From NCBI RefSeq assembly GCF_900100355.1, contig NZ_FNFH01000001.1:448963-512962 (forward strand): a DNA stretch of 64,000 bases, read 5' to 3'. This document shows positions 52,498 to 64,000 of this stretch, piece after piece; position 1 is the first letter of the stretch, and every line of letters begins with the position of its first letter. Under the pieces are notes generated by a model. The model saw only the letters and a list, made by a program, of their open reading frames with translations, was not told the origin of the DNA and searched no databases. The translations under genes were made by a program, and so were the position numbers. The DNA is from Microbulbifer yueqingensis (GTDB taxonomy: Bacteria; Pseudomonadota; Gammaproteobacteria; Pseudomonadales; Cellvibrionaceae).

Positions 52498-54252
52498 TCA
52501 CGGTGAAGATTCGTGCAACATAGTCGCAATTGTCACTTCCGGGACTCGGTCCTCGAGAGCGGCATCATATGAAGTGAGCGTTTGCTGGCTGACACCCGCT
52601 GCACCCTCGACGGGGGATACAATTACCGCTTCAGAAACTGCCTGTGCCTCGGAAACCTTCAGTTGACTGGTCTTAAAGTTGAATTGCCGGTCAGCGGAGA
52701 AGCGATAAATAACCAAACCATCGACGCCATCAATGTCAGTGTGCGTGGCTACAATGACTTGGTCGTCCTGGGTCAAATCCATATGTTTTCCCGCAGCCAG
52801 GCCAGGGGCGGCACGCAGGTTAAACTGCTCGAATATCTCCCCGGCAATCCCGACTCTGGCAATCCAGGTACCCGCATTACTTTCATAACCCAGCAACCAG
52901 ATCCCACCAGAGCTATCGACCGCCAGGTCGCTAAAATCACCGAGAAATGAGTCACTCTGGTAACGGTAGGCCGACTGAACATTTCCGAAGCCATCCAGGG
53001 ACAAGAGCAGCGGTTGATAGTCGATAGTGGTATCCGTTGTAAAGTCCACTTCCGCAGCCACCACAATGCCATCATCCCCATCGATCACCCCGTTGCCGTC
53101 AGTATCTACTGGGGCAAGATCGACACTGGTGATCACGTACGAGCCAGCTTCTGTCACTGGATAGCGACGCTGCCACAACTCTCCCCCACTCGCATCAAAT
53201 TTAAAGACATGAGGCGCGTAATGGGCATCGGCCATCTTGGCCGCGCCGACCACATAGATCGATCCATCTGCGGCCTGGGCGACATTGGTAGCAGTCAACG
53301 AGTTCGCCGAACTGACCGGGCTGTGCCAGAGAACATTGCCGTCGACATCTAACTTCAGCAATAGCATCTTGTCCTGATATTCCCGCTCGCCGACTCCGAC
53401 CATGAGCACGCCATTAACCGAGCCGTCCCGATCTTTTGCGAGTACAAGCGCATTCAGCCGTGTCTCGGACACACCCCCGACTCGCTTCTGCACTTCGACT
53501 GAGCCATCAACTCCGGAGAGACGCCCAAAGAAAGGCTGCTGATTTAGTGAATCCGCATCGAAGGTGCCGGCGATGACAATATCCCCGTCAGGGAGCTCCG
53601 CGAGAGCCGCTATTTGCTGGACATCCAAGCCGCCATCGAGAACCCGGGCCCAGACTTTATCGCCAAAGCTGTCCATTTTGATGACTACTGTGTTGCCATC
53701 GAAATTACCGCCAACCACGTAGCCGCCATCTGCTGTCGCCAGCAAATCGGCCGACCGCACGCGGTAACCGTCCACAACATAGTAATTCGCCCACTCGTCG
53801 GCAGACTTCAGCGAGGGTACTCTCACCCCGCCTTCGTTGCTATAGCCCGAATCCCCCGCCGCATTGAATGCAAACACCCGGTACCAGTAACTGCCCCCTC
53901 GCTCTACATTGGTGTCCGTAGTCGAGGTGGTATTAGCACCCAGTGTCAGGTAATCCTCGTAAACGCCATCGATGCTGAGGCGTCTCTGCACGATAAAACC
54001 CTGTTCGCTGTCTGAATTATCAGTCCAGGTGAGTTTGACCTCGCCATTTTCCAGCACTTGTGGAGTCAGGTTTTGCGGTGCAATTGGAGGCTGCTCGGCT
54101 TCGCCACCATCGCCACCATCGCCACCATCGCCGCCGTCACCAGAATCACCCCCTGTCACAGGCGGGTTGACATTGGACTCGCCGGAATCACCGCCCCCTC
54201 CGCCGCAGGCAGACAGCACTACAGATAGCAACATCACAAGTAGAAAGCGCAT
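52498..54252 (-). CDS. Fibronectin type III lipoprotein with repeat domain
   Basis: A 584-residue lipoprotein. The signal ends at SAC with Cys16, followed by GGGGG and a Gly/Asp linker (GDGGDGGDGGDGG, about 37-50). An fn3 domain follows at about 58-145 (PQNLTPQVLENGEVKLTWTDNSDSEQGFIVQRR, then YWYRVFAFNAAGDSGYSNE). The remaining 430 residues carry repeated blades such as ADGGYVVGGNFDGNTVVIKM and GDIVIAGTFD, like SBBP/PQQ-type propellers. A dockerin-like DTDNGNGVIDGDD calcium loop (here DTDGNGVIDGDDG) lies around 375-390. It is probably exported to the outer membrane or surface; ligand unknown. GGGGGAAAT precedes the ATG. Confidence 0.75.
   Translation of the reverse strand: MRFLLVMLLSVVLSACGGGGGDSGESNVNPPVTGGDSGDGGDGGDGGDGGEAEQPPIAPQNLTPQVLENGEVKLTWTDNSDSEQGFIVQRRLSIDGVYEDYLTLGANTTSTTDTNVERGGSYWYRVFAFNAAGDSGYSNEGGVRVPSLKSADEWANYYVVDGYRVRSADLLATADGGYVVGGNFDGNTVVIKMDSFGDKVWARVLDGGLDVQQIAALAELPDGDIVIAGTFDADSLNQQPFFGRLSGVDGSVEVQKRVGGVSETRLNALVLAKDRDGSVNGVLMVGVGEREYQDKMLLLKLDVDGNVLWHSPVSSANSLTATNVAQAADGSIYVVGAAKMADAHYAPHVFKFDASGGELWQRRYPVTEAGSYVITSVDLAPVDTDGNGVIDGDDGIVVAAEVDFTTDTTIDYQPLLLSLDGFGNVQSAYRYQSDSFLGDFSDLAVDSSGGIWLLGYESNAGTWIARVGIAGEIFEQFNLRAAPGLAAGKHMDLTQDDQVIVATHTDIDGVDGLVIYRFSADRQFNFKTSQLKVSEAQAVSEAVIVSPVEGAAGVSQQTLTSYDAALEDRVPEVTIATMLHESSP
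54101..54138 (-). repeat. 9-bp tandem repeat coding the Gly-Gly-Asp linker
   Basis: CGCCACCAT repeats four times with one decayed unit (CGCCGCC), in frame with the gene at 52498-54252. It encodes GlyGlyAsp units in the linker after the lipobox. Confidence 0.8.
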
Positions 54253-54658
54253 ATTTCCCCCATAACTGGTACATCATTGTGAGAACCCGCCGACCGGCGC
54301 CACTGGAGTTTGGCCGAATTGATGAGCACCTCCTGGCGACATCACATCGGGTCAATAATTCCATCAAAAAGATATTTGTAGTAAATAGTGCCACATATTT
54401 ATGATATATGCATAAAATATCCTCTCGAAATAGTGTCGGAAAGGAAGCTGGATGGTTGGCCGAAATCTCGTGCCGATCGATCAGTGTCTGTTAGCCGGGG
54501 AGGAGGGATGGCGGCCTGTGGACGTGCCGTGACACAGGCCAGGCGATAGATAAGGACCGTTTTTAAGATATAAAAAAAGCGAGCCCCAACTGGAGCTCGC
54601 TTTTCGCTTCCACCTCAGGAGACTCCCCGGATGGTTAGCTTGGGGATAACTGACGGTC
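54253..54658. other. AT-rich gap between the fn3 lipoprotein and sucD
   Basis: About 400 bases. The region 54360-54425 is notably AT-rich, with a near-palindrome around TTATGATATATGCATAA, plausibly the lipoprotein's promoter. The right end contains the sucD terminator. No gene is supported. Confidence 0.5.
54575..54604. terminator. Bidirectional terminator after sucD
   Basis: AAAAGCGAGC pairs with GCTCGCTTTT around a 10-base loop containing CCCAACTGGA. The A-run on one side and T-run on the other allow function in both directions; it closes the TCA operon. Confidence 0.75.
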
Positions 54659-55531
<873 letters not shown>

Positions 55532-55533
55532 GA

Positions 55534-56700
<1,167 letters not shown>

Positions 56701-56714
56701 AGTCAATACCAATT

Positions 56715-56729
56715 CACATTTGAAATGTG
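56715..56729. promoter_or_regulatory. 15-bp palindrome upstream of sucC
   Basis: CACATTT G AAATGTG is a perfect inverted repeat, 15 bases before the sucC start codon and inside the AT-rich leader. It could be an operator or a leader hairpin. Confidence 0.4.
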
Positions 56730-56872
56730 TTTACCAATTGCAGATTGCTCTGCACCTAAGAACAAAATTCGAAATTCCCGTCGTGCAAATTTCAAATTCT
56801 GGGTCCATTGCCGGGGCAATGTTGCGGGGCAAGCCTTGCCACGCCGCGCCGGAAATAAAACTTCCCGGCTGA

Positions 56873-56902
56873 AAAACGGTGGGGCGGTAAAACCGCCCCA
56901 CC
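56873..56902 (-). terminator. Terminator-like hairpin after lpd
   Basis: GGTGGGGCGG pairs with CCGCCCCACC around a 5-base loop (56878-56902). On the minus strand it is followed by GTTTTTC. It sits 22 bases past the lpd stop and 178 bases before sucC, so it may terminate or attenuate the operon there. Confidence 0.75.
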
Positions 56903-56923
56903 CTTCGCGACTGAAAGTCGCTC

Positions 56924-58465
<1,542 letters not shown>

Positions 58466-58473
58466 TCAGGTTT

Positions 58474-59694
58474 TTATACTTCCAGCAGGATGCGCGCCGG
58501 ATCCTCGATCATTTCCTTGATCGCCACCAGGAAGCCAACTGCCTCCTTGCCGTCGATCAGGCGGTGGTCATAGGACAGCGCCAGGTACATCATCGGCAGG
58601 ATCTCCACCTTGCCGTCTACCGCCATCGGGCGCTCCTGGATCTTGTGCATACCCAGGATCGCAGTCTGCGGCGGGTTCAGGATCGGGGTGGACAGCAGGG
58701 AGCCGAACACACCGCCGTTGGTAATGGTGAAGGTACCACCGGTCATTTCCTCGATGGACAGCTTGCCGTCACGGGCACGCAGGCCCAGGTCGCGGATATT
58801 GTTCTCGATATCCGCCAGGCCCATGTTCTCGGCATTGCGCAGCACCGGAACCACCAGGCCCTTGGGCGCGGATACTGCCACGCCGATATCCTGGTAGCCG
58901 TGGTAGACGATATCGTCACCGTCGATGGACGCATTCACCGCGGAATAGCGCTTCAGCGCCTCCACGGCGGCCTTGACGAAGAAGCCCATGAAGCCCAGGC
59001 GGGTGCCGTTGTGCTTCTTCTCGAACAGGTCCTTGTAGTTCTTGCGCAGGTCCATGATCGGCTTCATGTTCACCTCGTTGAAGGTGGTGAGCATGGCCGT
59101 GGACTGGGACGCGTCCAGCAGGCGCTCGGCAATGCGCTTGCGCATACGGGTCATGGCCACGCGTTTCTCCACGCGCTCGCCAGCCGGGACGGACACTTCC
59201 GGGGCAGCGGCGGCCGGCGCTGCCGCGGGCTTCTTCTCCGCCTTCTGCACGTCTTCCTTGGTGATGCGGCCACCCTTGCCGGTGCCCTTCACGCTGGCCA
59301 GGTCGACGCCCTTCTCTTCGGCCAGCTTGCGTGCGGCCGGGTTGACCAGCTGCTCGCCACCCTTAGCGGCTTCCTCTTCCTTCTCCTCGGCTTTCTCTTC
59401 CTTTTCCTCAGGCTTCTCCTCGCCCTTTTCTTCCTCGCCACCGGCGCCGCCGCCCGCGCCTTCCTCGAACTTGGCGATCACCTCGTTGGACTCGACGGTG
59501 TCACCCTCGTCCTTGATGATTTCGCTGAGGGCGCCGTCCGCGGGAGCGACCACTTCCAGCACCACCTTGTCGGTTTCGATATCCACGATCAGTTCATCGC
59601 GGGATACGGCTTCGCCGGGCTTCTTGTGCCAGGTGGCGACGGTGCCGTCCTGAACGGATTCCGGGAAAGTTGGCGCTTTAATCTCGATCGTCAT
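58474..59694 (-). CDS. sucB: Dihydrolipoyl succinyltransferase (E2 of 2-oxoglutarate dehydrogenase)
   Basis: A 406-residue E2. The lipoyl domain carries Lys43 in [12 protein letters not shown] Glu/Lys-rich linker spans about residues 78-112. The E3-binding domain is [33 protein letters not shown] (about 117-150). The catalytic core ends [13 protein letters not shown] with His377 and Asp381. It forms the 24-mer core of the complex with SucA and Lpd. CAGGAACA precedes ATG 59694. The linker is longer and more charged than the Ala/Pro linkers of E. coli SucB. Confidence 0.97.
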   Translation of the reverse strand: MTIEIKAPTFPESVQDGTVATWHKKPGEAVSRDELIVDIETDKVVLEVVAPADGALSEIIKDEGDTVESNEVIAKFEEGAGGGAGGEEEKGEEKPEEKEEKAEEKEEEAAKGGEQLVNPAARKLAEEKGVDLASVKGTGKGGRITKEDVQKAEKKPAAAPAAAAPEVSVPAGERVEKRVAMTRMRKRIAERLLDASQSTAMLTTFNEVNMKPIMDLRKNYKDLFEKKHNGTRLGFMGFFVKAAVEALKRYSAVNASIDGDDIVYHGYQDIGVAVSAPKGLVVPVLRNAENMGLADIENNIRDLGLRARDGKLSIEEMTGGTFTITNGGVFGSLLSTPILNPPQTAILGMHKIQERPMAVDGKVEILPMMYLALSYDHRLIDGKEAVGFLVAIKEMIEDPARILLEV

Positions 59695-59720
59695 TGTTCC
59701 TGTTTCCTGAGATTGAATCT

Positions 59721-59746
59721 TGGACGCCCCTTTTGGGACGCGTCCA
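59721..59746. promoter_or_regulatory. Intercistronic hairpin sucA/sucB
   Basis: TGGACGC (59721-59727) pairs with GCGTCCA (59740-59746), a 7-base-pair stem in the 77-base gap. It may stabilise or process the mRNA. Confidence 0.4.
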
Positions 59747-59771
59747 TTTCTTGCTAATTACTGCCGCCGAT

Positions 59772-62600
59772 TTACTTGACGGTCAGCGCCTCGTTGATGA
59801 ACTTGTTCTGTTCTTCCAGGTGCGTGGACATATAGCCCGCAGCCGGCGCGGCCGAGGCCGGGCGACCCACGTATTCCAGCTCCAGCTTCGGATGCGTCTC
59901 CGCCAGCAGGCGGCGCATATGGTGCTGGCTGTGGTACCAGGCGCCCTGGTTCATGGGCTCTTCCTGGCACCAGGCCACGCTCTTGAGGTTCTTGAACGCG
60001 GAAACCGCGTCTACGAATTCCTCATCGGGGAAGGGATACAGCTGCTCGATGCGCACGAAGGCCACATCTTCCTGCTCCCGCTCCATGCGCGCTTCCAGCA
60101 AATGGTAGTAAACCTTGCCGGAGCACAGGATCAGGCGCTTGACCTTGGCCGCGTCCACATTGTCATCCTGGATGACGTTGTGGAACTTGCCATTGGCCAG
60201 CTCCTCAAGGCTGGAGGTGGCCAGCTTGTGGCGCAGGATCCACTTCGGGCTCATGATCACCAGCGGGCGGCGCATTGGGCGGATGGCCTGGCGACGCAGC
60301 AGGTGGAAAATCTGGGCCGGGGTGGTGGCATTACACACCTGGATATTGTGCTCGGCGCACATCTGCATAAAGCGCTCCAGGCGCGCGGAGGAGTGCTCCG
60401 GGCCCTGCCCCTCGTAGCCGTGCGGCAGCAGCATGACCAGGCCGCACATCCGGCCCCACTTGTGCTCGCCGGAAGTGATGAACTGGTCAATCACCACCTG
60501 GGCGCCGTTGGCGAAGTCGCCGAACTGGGCTTCCCAGACGATCAGGGACTTGGGCGTGGTAGTGGCGTAACCGTACTCGAACGCCAGCACGCCCTCCTCT
60601 GACAGCAGGGAGTCGTAGATATAGAACGGCGGCTGGCCCTCGTACATGTTCTGCAGCGGTACGTAGCACTTGCCGTCCTTCTGGCTGTGGACCACCGCAT
60701 GGCGATGGGAGAAAGTGCCGCGGCGAACGTCCTCACCGGTGAGGCGCACCATGTAGCCCTCTTCCAGCAGGGTGCCATAGGCCAGGGTCTCGGCCATGCC
60801 CCAGTTCAGCGGCGAGGCGCCACCGGCCATCTTGCGCCGGTCTTCGTAGATCTTGGAGACCTGGCGCTGCAGCACGATACCGTCGGGAATATCCGTCATG
60901 CGGCGTGCGACGTCCTTCAGCTTGGGCAGCTCGAAAGAAGTATCGCCCGGCGTCTGCCAGTCGTGGTTCAGGTACGGGCTCCAGTCGACAAACATGGACT
61001 CGTCCGGCTCCTTCACCAGGCCGGTGGCCACATCCTCGCCACGATCCAGCTTGTCGCGGTAGTCGTTGGCCAGCTTGTCGGCCGTGGACTTGTCCAGCAC
61101 GCCCTCGCTGATGAGCTTCTCGGCGTAGAGGGTGCGGGTGGTCTTCTGCTTGCGGATCGCCTGGTACATCAGCGGCTGGGTACCGGACGGGTCGTCGGTC
61201 TCGTTGTGGCCGCGACGGCGGTAGCACACCAGGTCGATGACGATGTCTTTCTTGAATTCGTAGCGGTAATCCACCGCCAGCAGGGCGGCCAGCACGACCA
61301 TCTCCGGGTCGTCGCCATTCACGTGCAGTACCGGGGCATCGATCATCTTGGCGACGTCGGTGCAGTACTCGGTGGAACGGGCATCGTCGCGCTTGCTGGT
61401 GGTGAAGCCCACCTGGTTGTTCAGCACGATGTGCACGGTGCCGCCGGTGTAGTAACCGCGGGTCTGGGACATCTGCAGGGTTTCCTGCACCACGCCCTGG
61501 CCGGCAAAGGCGGCATCACCGTGGATATTGATCGGCATTACCTTCTCGCCGGTGGCATCGCCGCGGCGATCCTGGCGGGCACGTACCGAGCCCTCTACTA
61601 CCGGGGCACAGATCTCCAGGTGCGACGGGTTGAAGGCCAGCGCCAGGTGCACCTCGCCGCCCGGGGTCATCACATTGGAAGAGAAGCCCTGGTGGTACTT
61701 CACGTCGCCAGAGGTATCCAGGGTCTTCTTGCCCTCGAACTCCTCGAACAGGTCGGCCGGGTTCTTGCCCAGGATATTGACCAGGGTGTTGAGGCGGCCG
61801 CGGTGGGCCATGCCGATGACGATTTCCTTGACGCCGTAGGTACCGGAGCGACGGATCAGGGCGTCCATCATCGGGATCAGGCTCTCGCCGCCCTCCACGC
61901 CGAAGCGCTTGGTGCCCGGGTACTTGGAGTCCAGGTGACGCTCCAGGCCCTCTGCGGCAGACAGTCGCTGCAGGATCTCGGTCTGGATCTCGTTGCCGAA
62001 ATTGGGTTTGGTCTGGCTGCGTTCCAGGCGCTGCTGGAACCACTGCTGCTCTTCCAGGTTGGAGAGATGCATGATCTCCGCGCCCAGGTTCCCGCAGTAG
62101 GTGCGCTCCAGGCCCTCGACGATCTCACGCAGGGTAGCCTCGCCACCGCCGAAAAACAGGCCGCCGGTCTGGAAGGTGGTGTCGAAGTCGCCCTCGGTCA
62201 GGCCGTGGTAATTCAGCTGCAGGTCCGGCACCTGTTCCCGTGCCATCAGCCCCAGCGGGTCGAGGGTGGCCTTCTTGTGGCCACGGTGGCGGTAGGAACT
62301 GATCAGCTGCAGGACCTTCACCTGCTTGCGTTCGTGCTCGATGTTGACGGCACCGGCGCCGGGAGCGGACAGCGGGCGGGTGCGGTTCCTGGCCAGGAGC
62401 TCGAAATGGGCCCGTACCGCCGCATGGGATACATCGCCTCCGCCCTGGACCCGGGGCAGGCTATCGAAGTAACTGCGCCACTCCTCCGGCACGGCACTGG
62501 GGTCGTGCAGATAGGTCTCGTACAGTTCCTCCACGTATGCGGCGTTGCCTCCCGAGATATGGGAAGTGCGCCACAGCTGCTCCATGGTGCTTTCGTGCAT
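59772..62600 (-). CDS. sucA: 2-oxoglutarate dehydrogenase E1 subunit
   Basis: A 942-residue thiamine-diphosphate enzyme. The N-terminal MHESTMEQLWRTSHISGGNAAYVEELYETYLHDPSAVPEEWRSYF is the E1o start. The ThDP-binding core has FGVEGGESLIPMMDALI, IGMAHRGRLNTLVNILGKN and HGDAAFAGQGVVQETLQMSQ. The C-terminal half has PTSAQIFHLLRRQ-like sequence (here TTPAQIFHLLRRQAIRPMRRPLVIMSPKWILRH). It decarboxylates 2-oxoglutarate and passes succinyl to SucB. ATG 62600 gives the family length; an upstream frame to 62663 adds 21 residues without family character. Confidence 0.97.
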   Translation of the reverse strand: MHESTMEQLWRTSHISGGNAAYVEELYETYLHDPSAVPEEWRSYFDSLPRVQGGGDVSHAAVRAHFELLARNRTRPLSAPGAGAVNIEHERKQVKVLQLISSYRHRGHKKATLDPLGLMAREQVPDLQLNYHGLTEGDFDTTFQTGGLFFGGGEATLREIVEGLERTYCGNLGAEIMHLSNLEEQQWFQQRLERSQTKPNFGNEIQTEILQRLSAAEGLERHLDSKYPGTKRFGVEGGESLIPMMDALIRRSGTYGVKEIVIGMAHRGRLNTLVNILGKNPADLFEEFEGKKTLDTSGDVKYHQGFSSNVMTPGGEVHLALAFNPSHLEICAPVVEGSVRARQDRRGDATGEKVMPINIHGDAAFAGQGVVQETLQMSQTRGYYTGGTVHIVLNNQVGFTTSKRDDARSTEYCTDVAKMIDAPVLHVNGDDPEMVVLAALLAVDYRYEFKKDIVIDLVCYRRRGHNETDDPSGTQPLMYQAIRKQKTTRTLYAEKLISEGVLDKSTADKLANDYRDKLDRGEDVATGLVKEPDESMFVDWSPYLNHDWQTPGDTSFELPKLKDVARRMTDIPDGIVLQRQVSKIYEDRRKMAGGASPLNWGMAETLAYGTLLEEGYMVRLTGEDVRRGTFSHRHAVVHSQKDGKCYVPLQNMYEGQPPFYIYDSLLSEEGVLAFEYGYATTTPKSLIVWEAQFGDFANGAQVVIDQFITSGEHKWGRMCGLVMLLPHGYEGQGPEHSSARLERFMQMCAEHNIQVCNATTPAQIFHLLRRQAIRPMRRPLVIMSPKWILRHKLATSSLEELANGKFHNVIQDDNVDAAKVKRLILCSGKVYYHLLEARMEREQEDVAFVRIEQLYPFPDEEFVDAVSAFKNLKSVAWCQEEPMNQGAWYHSQHHMRRLLAETHPKLELEYVGRPASAAPAAGYMSTHLEEQNKFINEALTVK

Positions 62601-62667
62601 GTTGATGCCTACCTCGATTGCAGCGGACCCTTTTGGGGCCTGGGCGCTGCGCTTTCCTTTCACTCAC

Positions 62668-62701
62668 AAAAGGGGAGGCGCCGAATGTCACCTCCCCTTT
62701 T
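62668..62701. terminator. Hairpin between sdhB and sucA
   Basis: AAAAGGGGAGG pairs perfectly with CCTCCCCTTTT around a 12-base loop. On the minus strand the stem is followed by TTTT-like sequence within the stem itself and no extra T-run, so it probably attenuates and does not fully end transcription between sdh and suc. Confidence 0.5.
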
Positions 62702-62802
62702 CATCTCGCTACCGGCTCGTTGCGCCGGCTTTCTTCTTGGATAGGCGCCGCCGTTGGCGCCGGGCCCACACGGGCCCAACCGGTCCAGCCGGCGCCCTGC
62801 GG

Positions 62803-63507
62803 TTACACGGCGCGGGCCAGCAGCATGTTGCGGATATGCCCGATTGCCCGCGTGGGGTTCAGCCCCTTGGGGCAGACATTCACGCAGTTCTGGATGCCGT
62901 GGCAGCGGAACACGCTGAAGGGGTCATCCAGCTTGGACAGGCGCTCGTCGGCGGCGGTGTCGCGGCTGTCCGCCAGGAAGCGGTATGCCTGCAGCAGGCC
63001 GGCCGGGCCAATGAACTTGTCCGGGTTCCACCAGAAGGACGGGCACGCGGTCGAACAACATGCGCACAGAATGCACTCATACAGGCCGTCGAGCTTCTCG
63101 CGCTCTTCCGGTGACTGCAGACGCTCGATCGCCGGTGCCGGGTTGTCGTTCTGCAGGTACGGCTCGATTTTCTTGTACTGCTCGTAGAACTGCTCCATGT
63201 CCACAACCAGGTCGCGGATCACCGGCAGGCCCGGCAGCGGGCGCAGCACCAGCTTGCCCTTGGGCGCAGCCTCGGACAGCGGCGTGGTGCAGGCCAGGCC
63301 ATTGCGGCCGGAGATGTTCATACCATCGGAGCCGCACACGCCTTCACGGCAGGAGCGGCGGAAAGACAGCGTCGGGTCCTCGGCCTTCAGCAGCTCCAGC
63401 ACATCCAGCACCATCAGGTCCTTGCCCTGGGTGTCCAGCTCGTAATCCTGCATGAAGGGAGCTTTGTCGGTCTCCGGGTTGTAACGGTAAATGCTTACTT
63501 TCAACAT
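62803..63507 (-). CDS. sdhB: Succinate dehydrogenase iron-sulfur subunit
   Basis: A 234-residue SdhB. The [2Fe-2S] ligands are in FRRSCREGVCGSDGMNISGRNGLAC; the [4Fe-4S] in CILCACCSTACP; and the [3Fe-4S] in CHGIQNCVNVCPKGLNP. It carries electrons from SdhA to quinone at the inner membrane. The start ATG 63507 is 19 bases after the sdhA stop. The next gene is sucA, the usual order for the sdh-suc operon. Confidence 0.97.
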   Translation of the reverse strand: MLKVSIYRYNPETDKAPFMQDYELDTQGKDLMVLDVLELLKAEDPTLSFRRSCREGVCGSDGMNISGRNGLACTTPLSEAAPKGKLVLRPLPGLPVIRDLVVDMEQFYEQYKKIEPYLQNDNPAPAIERLQSPEEREKLDGLYECILCACCSTACPSFWWNPDKFIGPAGLLQAYRFLADSRDTAADERLSKLDDPFSVFRCHGIQNCVNVCPKGLNPTRAIGHIRNMLLARAV

Positions 63508-63526
63508 ACTCTATTCCGCTCCCGAA

Positions 63527-64000
63527 TCAGTAAGTCCGAGCCTTCGGCTCGAAAGCTTCCATGGTGGTGGGCGCAAAGTTAACCGCGCGCTTGCCCACAC
63601 GCTTCTCCGCAGGGAAGAACATGGAGTGGCACAGCCAGTTCTCGTCGTCGCGCTCCTGGAAGTCCTCGCGGGCGTGGGCGCCGCGGCTCTCGGTGCGCGC
63701 CTCGGCCGGGATCGCGGTGGCCTCGGCCACCTCCAGCAGGTTCTGCAGCTCCAGGGCCTCGACCCGCGCAGTGTTGAAGGCGCGGCTCTTGTCCTCCAGG
63801 CGCACATTCTCGATGCGCGTGCGCAGGTCCTTGAGCTTCTCGACACCTTCGGCCATGTAGTCGCCCCGGCGGAATACGCCGAAGTGGTTCTGCATCACAC
63901 CCTGCAGCTCGGCGCGCAGGTCGGAGGCCCGCTCGCCGTCGTTGTCGTTCTCCAGGCGGTTGAGTCGCGCCATGGCTGCCTCGATGTCGGACTCGCTGGC
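63527..64000 (-). CDS. sdhA: Succinate dehydrogenase flavoprotein subunit, C-terminal part
   Basis: The last 157 codons of SdhA, cut off by the window edge at 64000. Typical C-terminal features are visible: QGVMQNHFGVFRRGDYMAEG, EALELQNLLEVAEATAIPAEARTESRGAHAREDF and the ending MEAFEPKARTY. This part is the helical and C-terminal domain after the FAD- and fumarate-binding regions, which are outside the window. It should be preceded by sdhC and sdhD upstream. Confidence 0.95.
   Translation of the reverse strand, partial: ASESDIEAAMARLNRLENDNDGERASDLRAELQGVMQNHFGVFRRGDYMAEGVEKLKDLRTRIENVRLEDKSRAFNTARVEALELQNLLEVAEATAIPAEARTESRGAHAREDFQERDDENWLCHSMFFPAEKRVGKRAVNFAPTTMEAFEPKARTY

Noticed and set aside
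60687-62744. A 685-codon open frame opposite sucA
   Set aside because: It is the antisense shadow of a certain gene. GC-rich third positions keep the reverse frame open; the sequence is Gln/His/Val-rich with no family motif.

Overview
This is a GC-rich, gene-dense chromosomal segment of a Gram-negative gammaproteobacterium. Three things support this: the operon order sdhA-sdhB-sucA-sucB-lpd-sucC-sucD, the purL/mltF pair, and a rhombosortase together with a PilT/PilU-type pilus motor ATPase. Many lipoproteins and exported hydrolases, plus rhombosortase, suggest a marine or surface-living member of the Cellvibrionales (Microbulbifer-like). That placement is inference from gene content. No tRNA, rRNA, CRISPR array, phage, transposase or insertion sequence was seen.

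Layout. 1-7 kb: the tail of a probable serine hydrolase, a spermidine-synthase-like methyltransferase fold protein, a cation/proton antiporter with a TrkA-N-like tail, a NYN/LOTUS protein, two small proteins, a PilU-like ATPase and a DMT exporter. 7-12 kb: an exported DUF305/beta-propeller fusion, a lipoprotein esterase, an NlpC/P60 lipoprotein and an orphan protein. 12.6-16.4 kb: a three-gene molybdenum hydroxylase operon of PaoABC type; its probable maturation genes (xdhC, mocA-like) lie 22 kb away at 38.6-40.3 kb. 16.5-31 kb: immunity-like small proteins, a secreted lipase-like protein with a partner, a DUF3592 membrane protein, a Tag-like glycosylase, an M20 amidohydrolase, a SOUL protein, thiopurine methyltransferase, a metalloprotease-like secreted protein and a thiolase/FabG4 pair.

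31-43 kb: a metallophosphoesterase, an exported cupredoxin-like protein, a lipoprotein oligopeptidase B, a DASS transporter, a SLATT 2TM protein next to rhombosortase, an aldo/keto reductase, xdhC/mocA, the rtcB-archease RNA ligation operon and a TfoX-N protein. 43-54 kb: purL, mltF, a MerA-like flavoprotein with a TVP38 membrane protein, a VOC protein and a fibronectin-III lipoprotein. 54.6-64 kb: the TCA operon on the minus strand, running off the window inside sdhA.

The TCA operon makes succinate dehydrogenase, the 2-oxoglutarate dehydrogenase complex and succinyl-CoA synthetase together. Its four longer intercistronic gaps each hold a stem-loop, including a terminator-like hairpin between lpd and sucC and a REP-like element between sucB and lpd. 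No complete, clearly new system stands out. The most interesting leads are the SLATT/rhombosortase pair, the secreted protein with a QExxHxxGxxH motif, the lipase-like/partner pair at 18.0-20.1 kb, and the split molybdo-enzyme and maturation loci.
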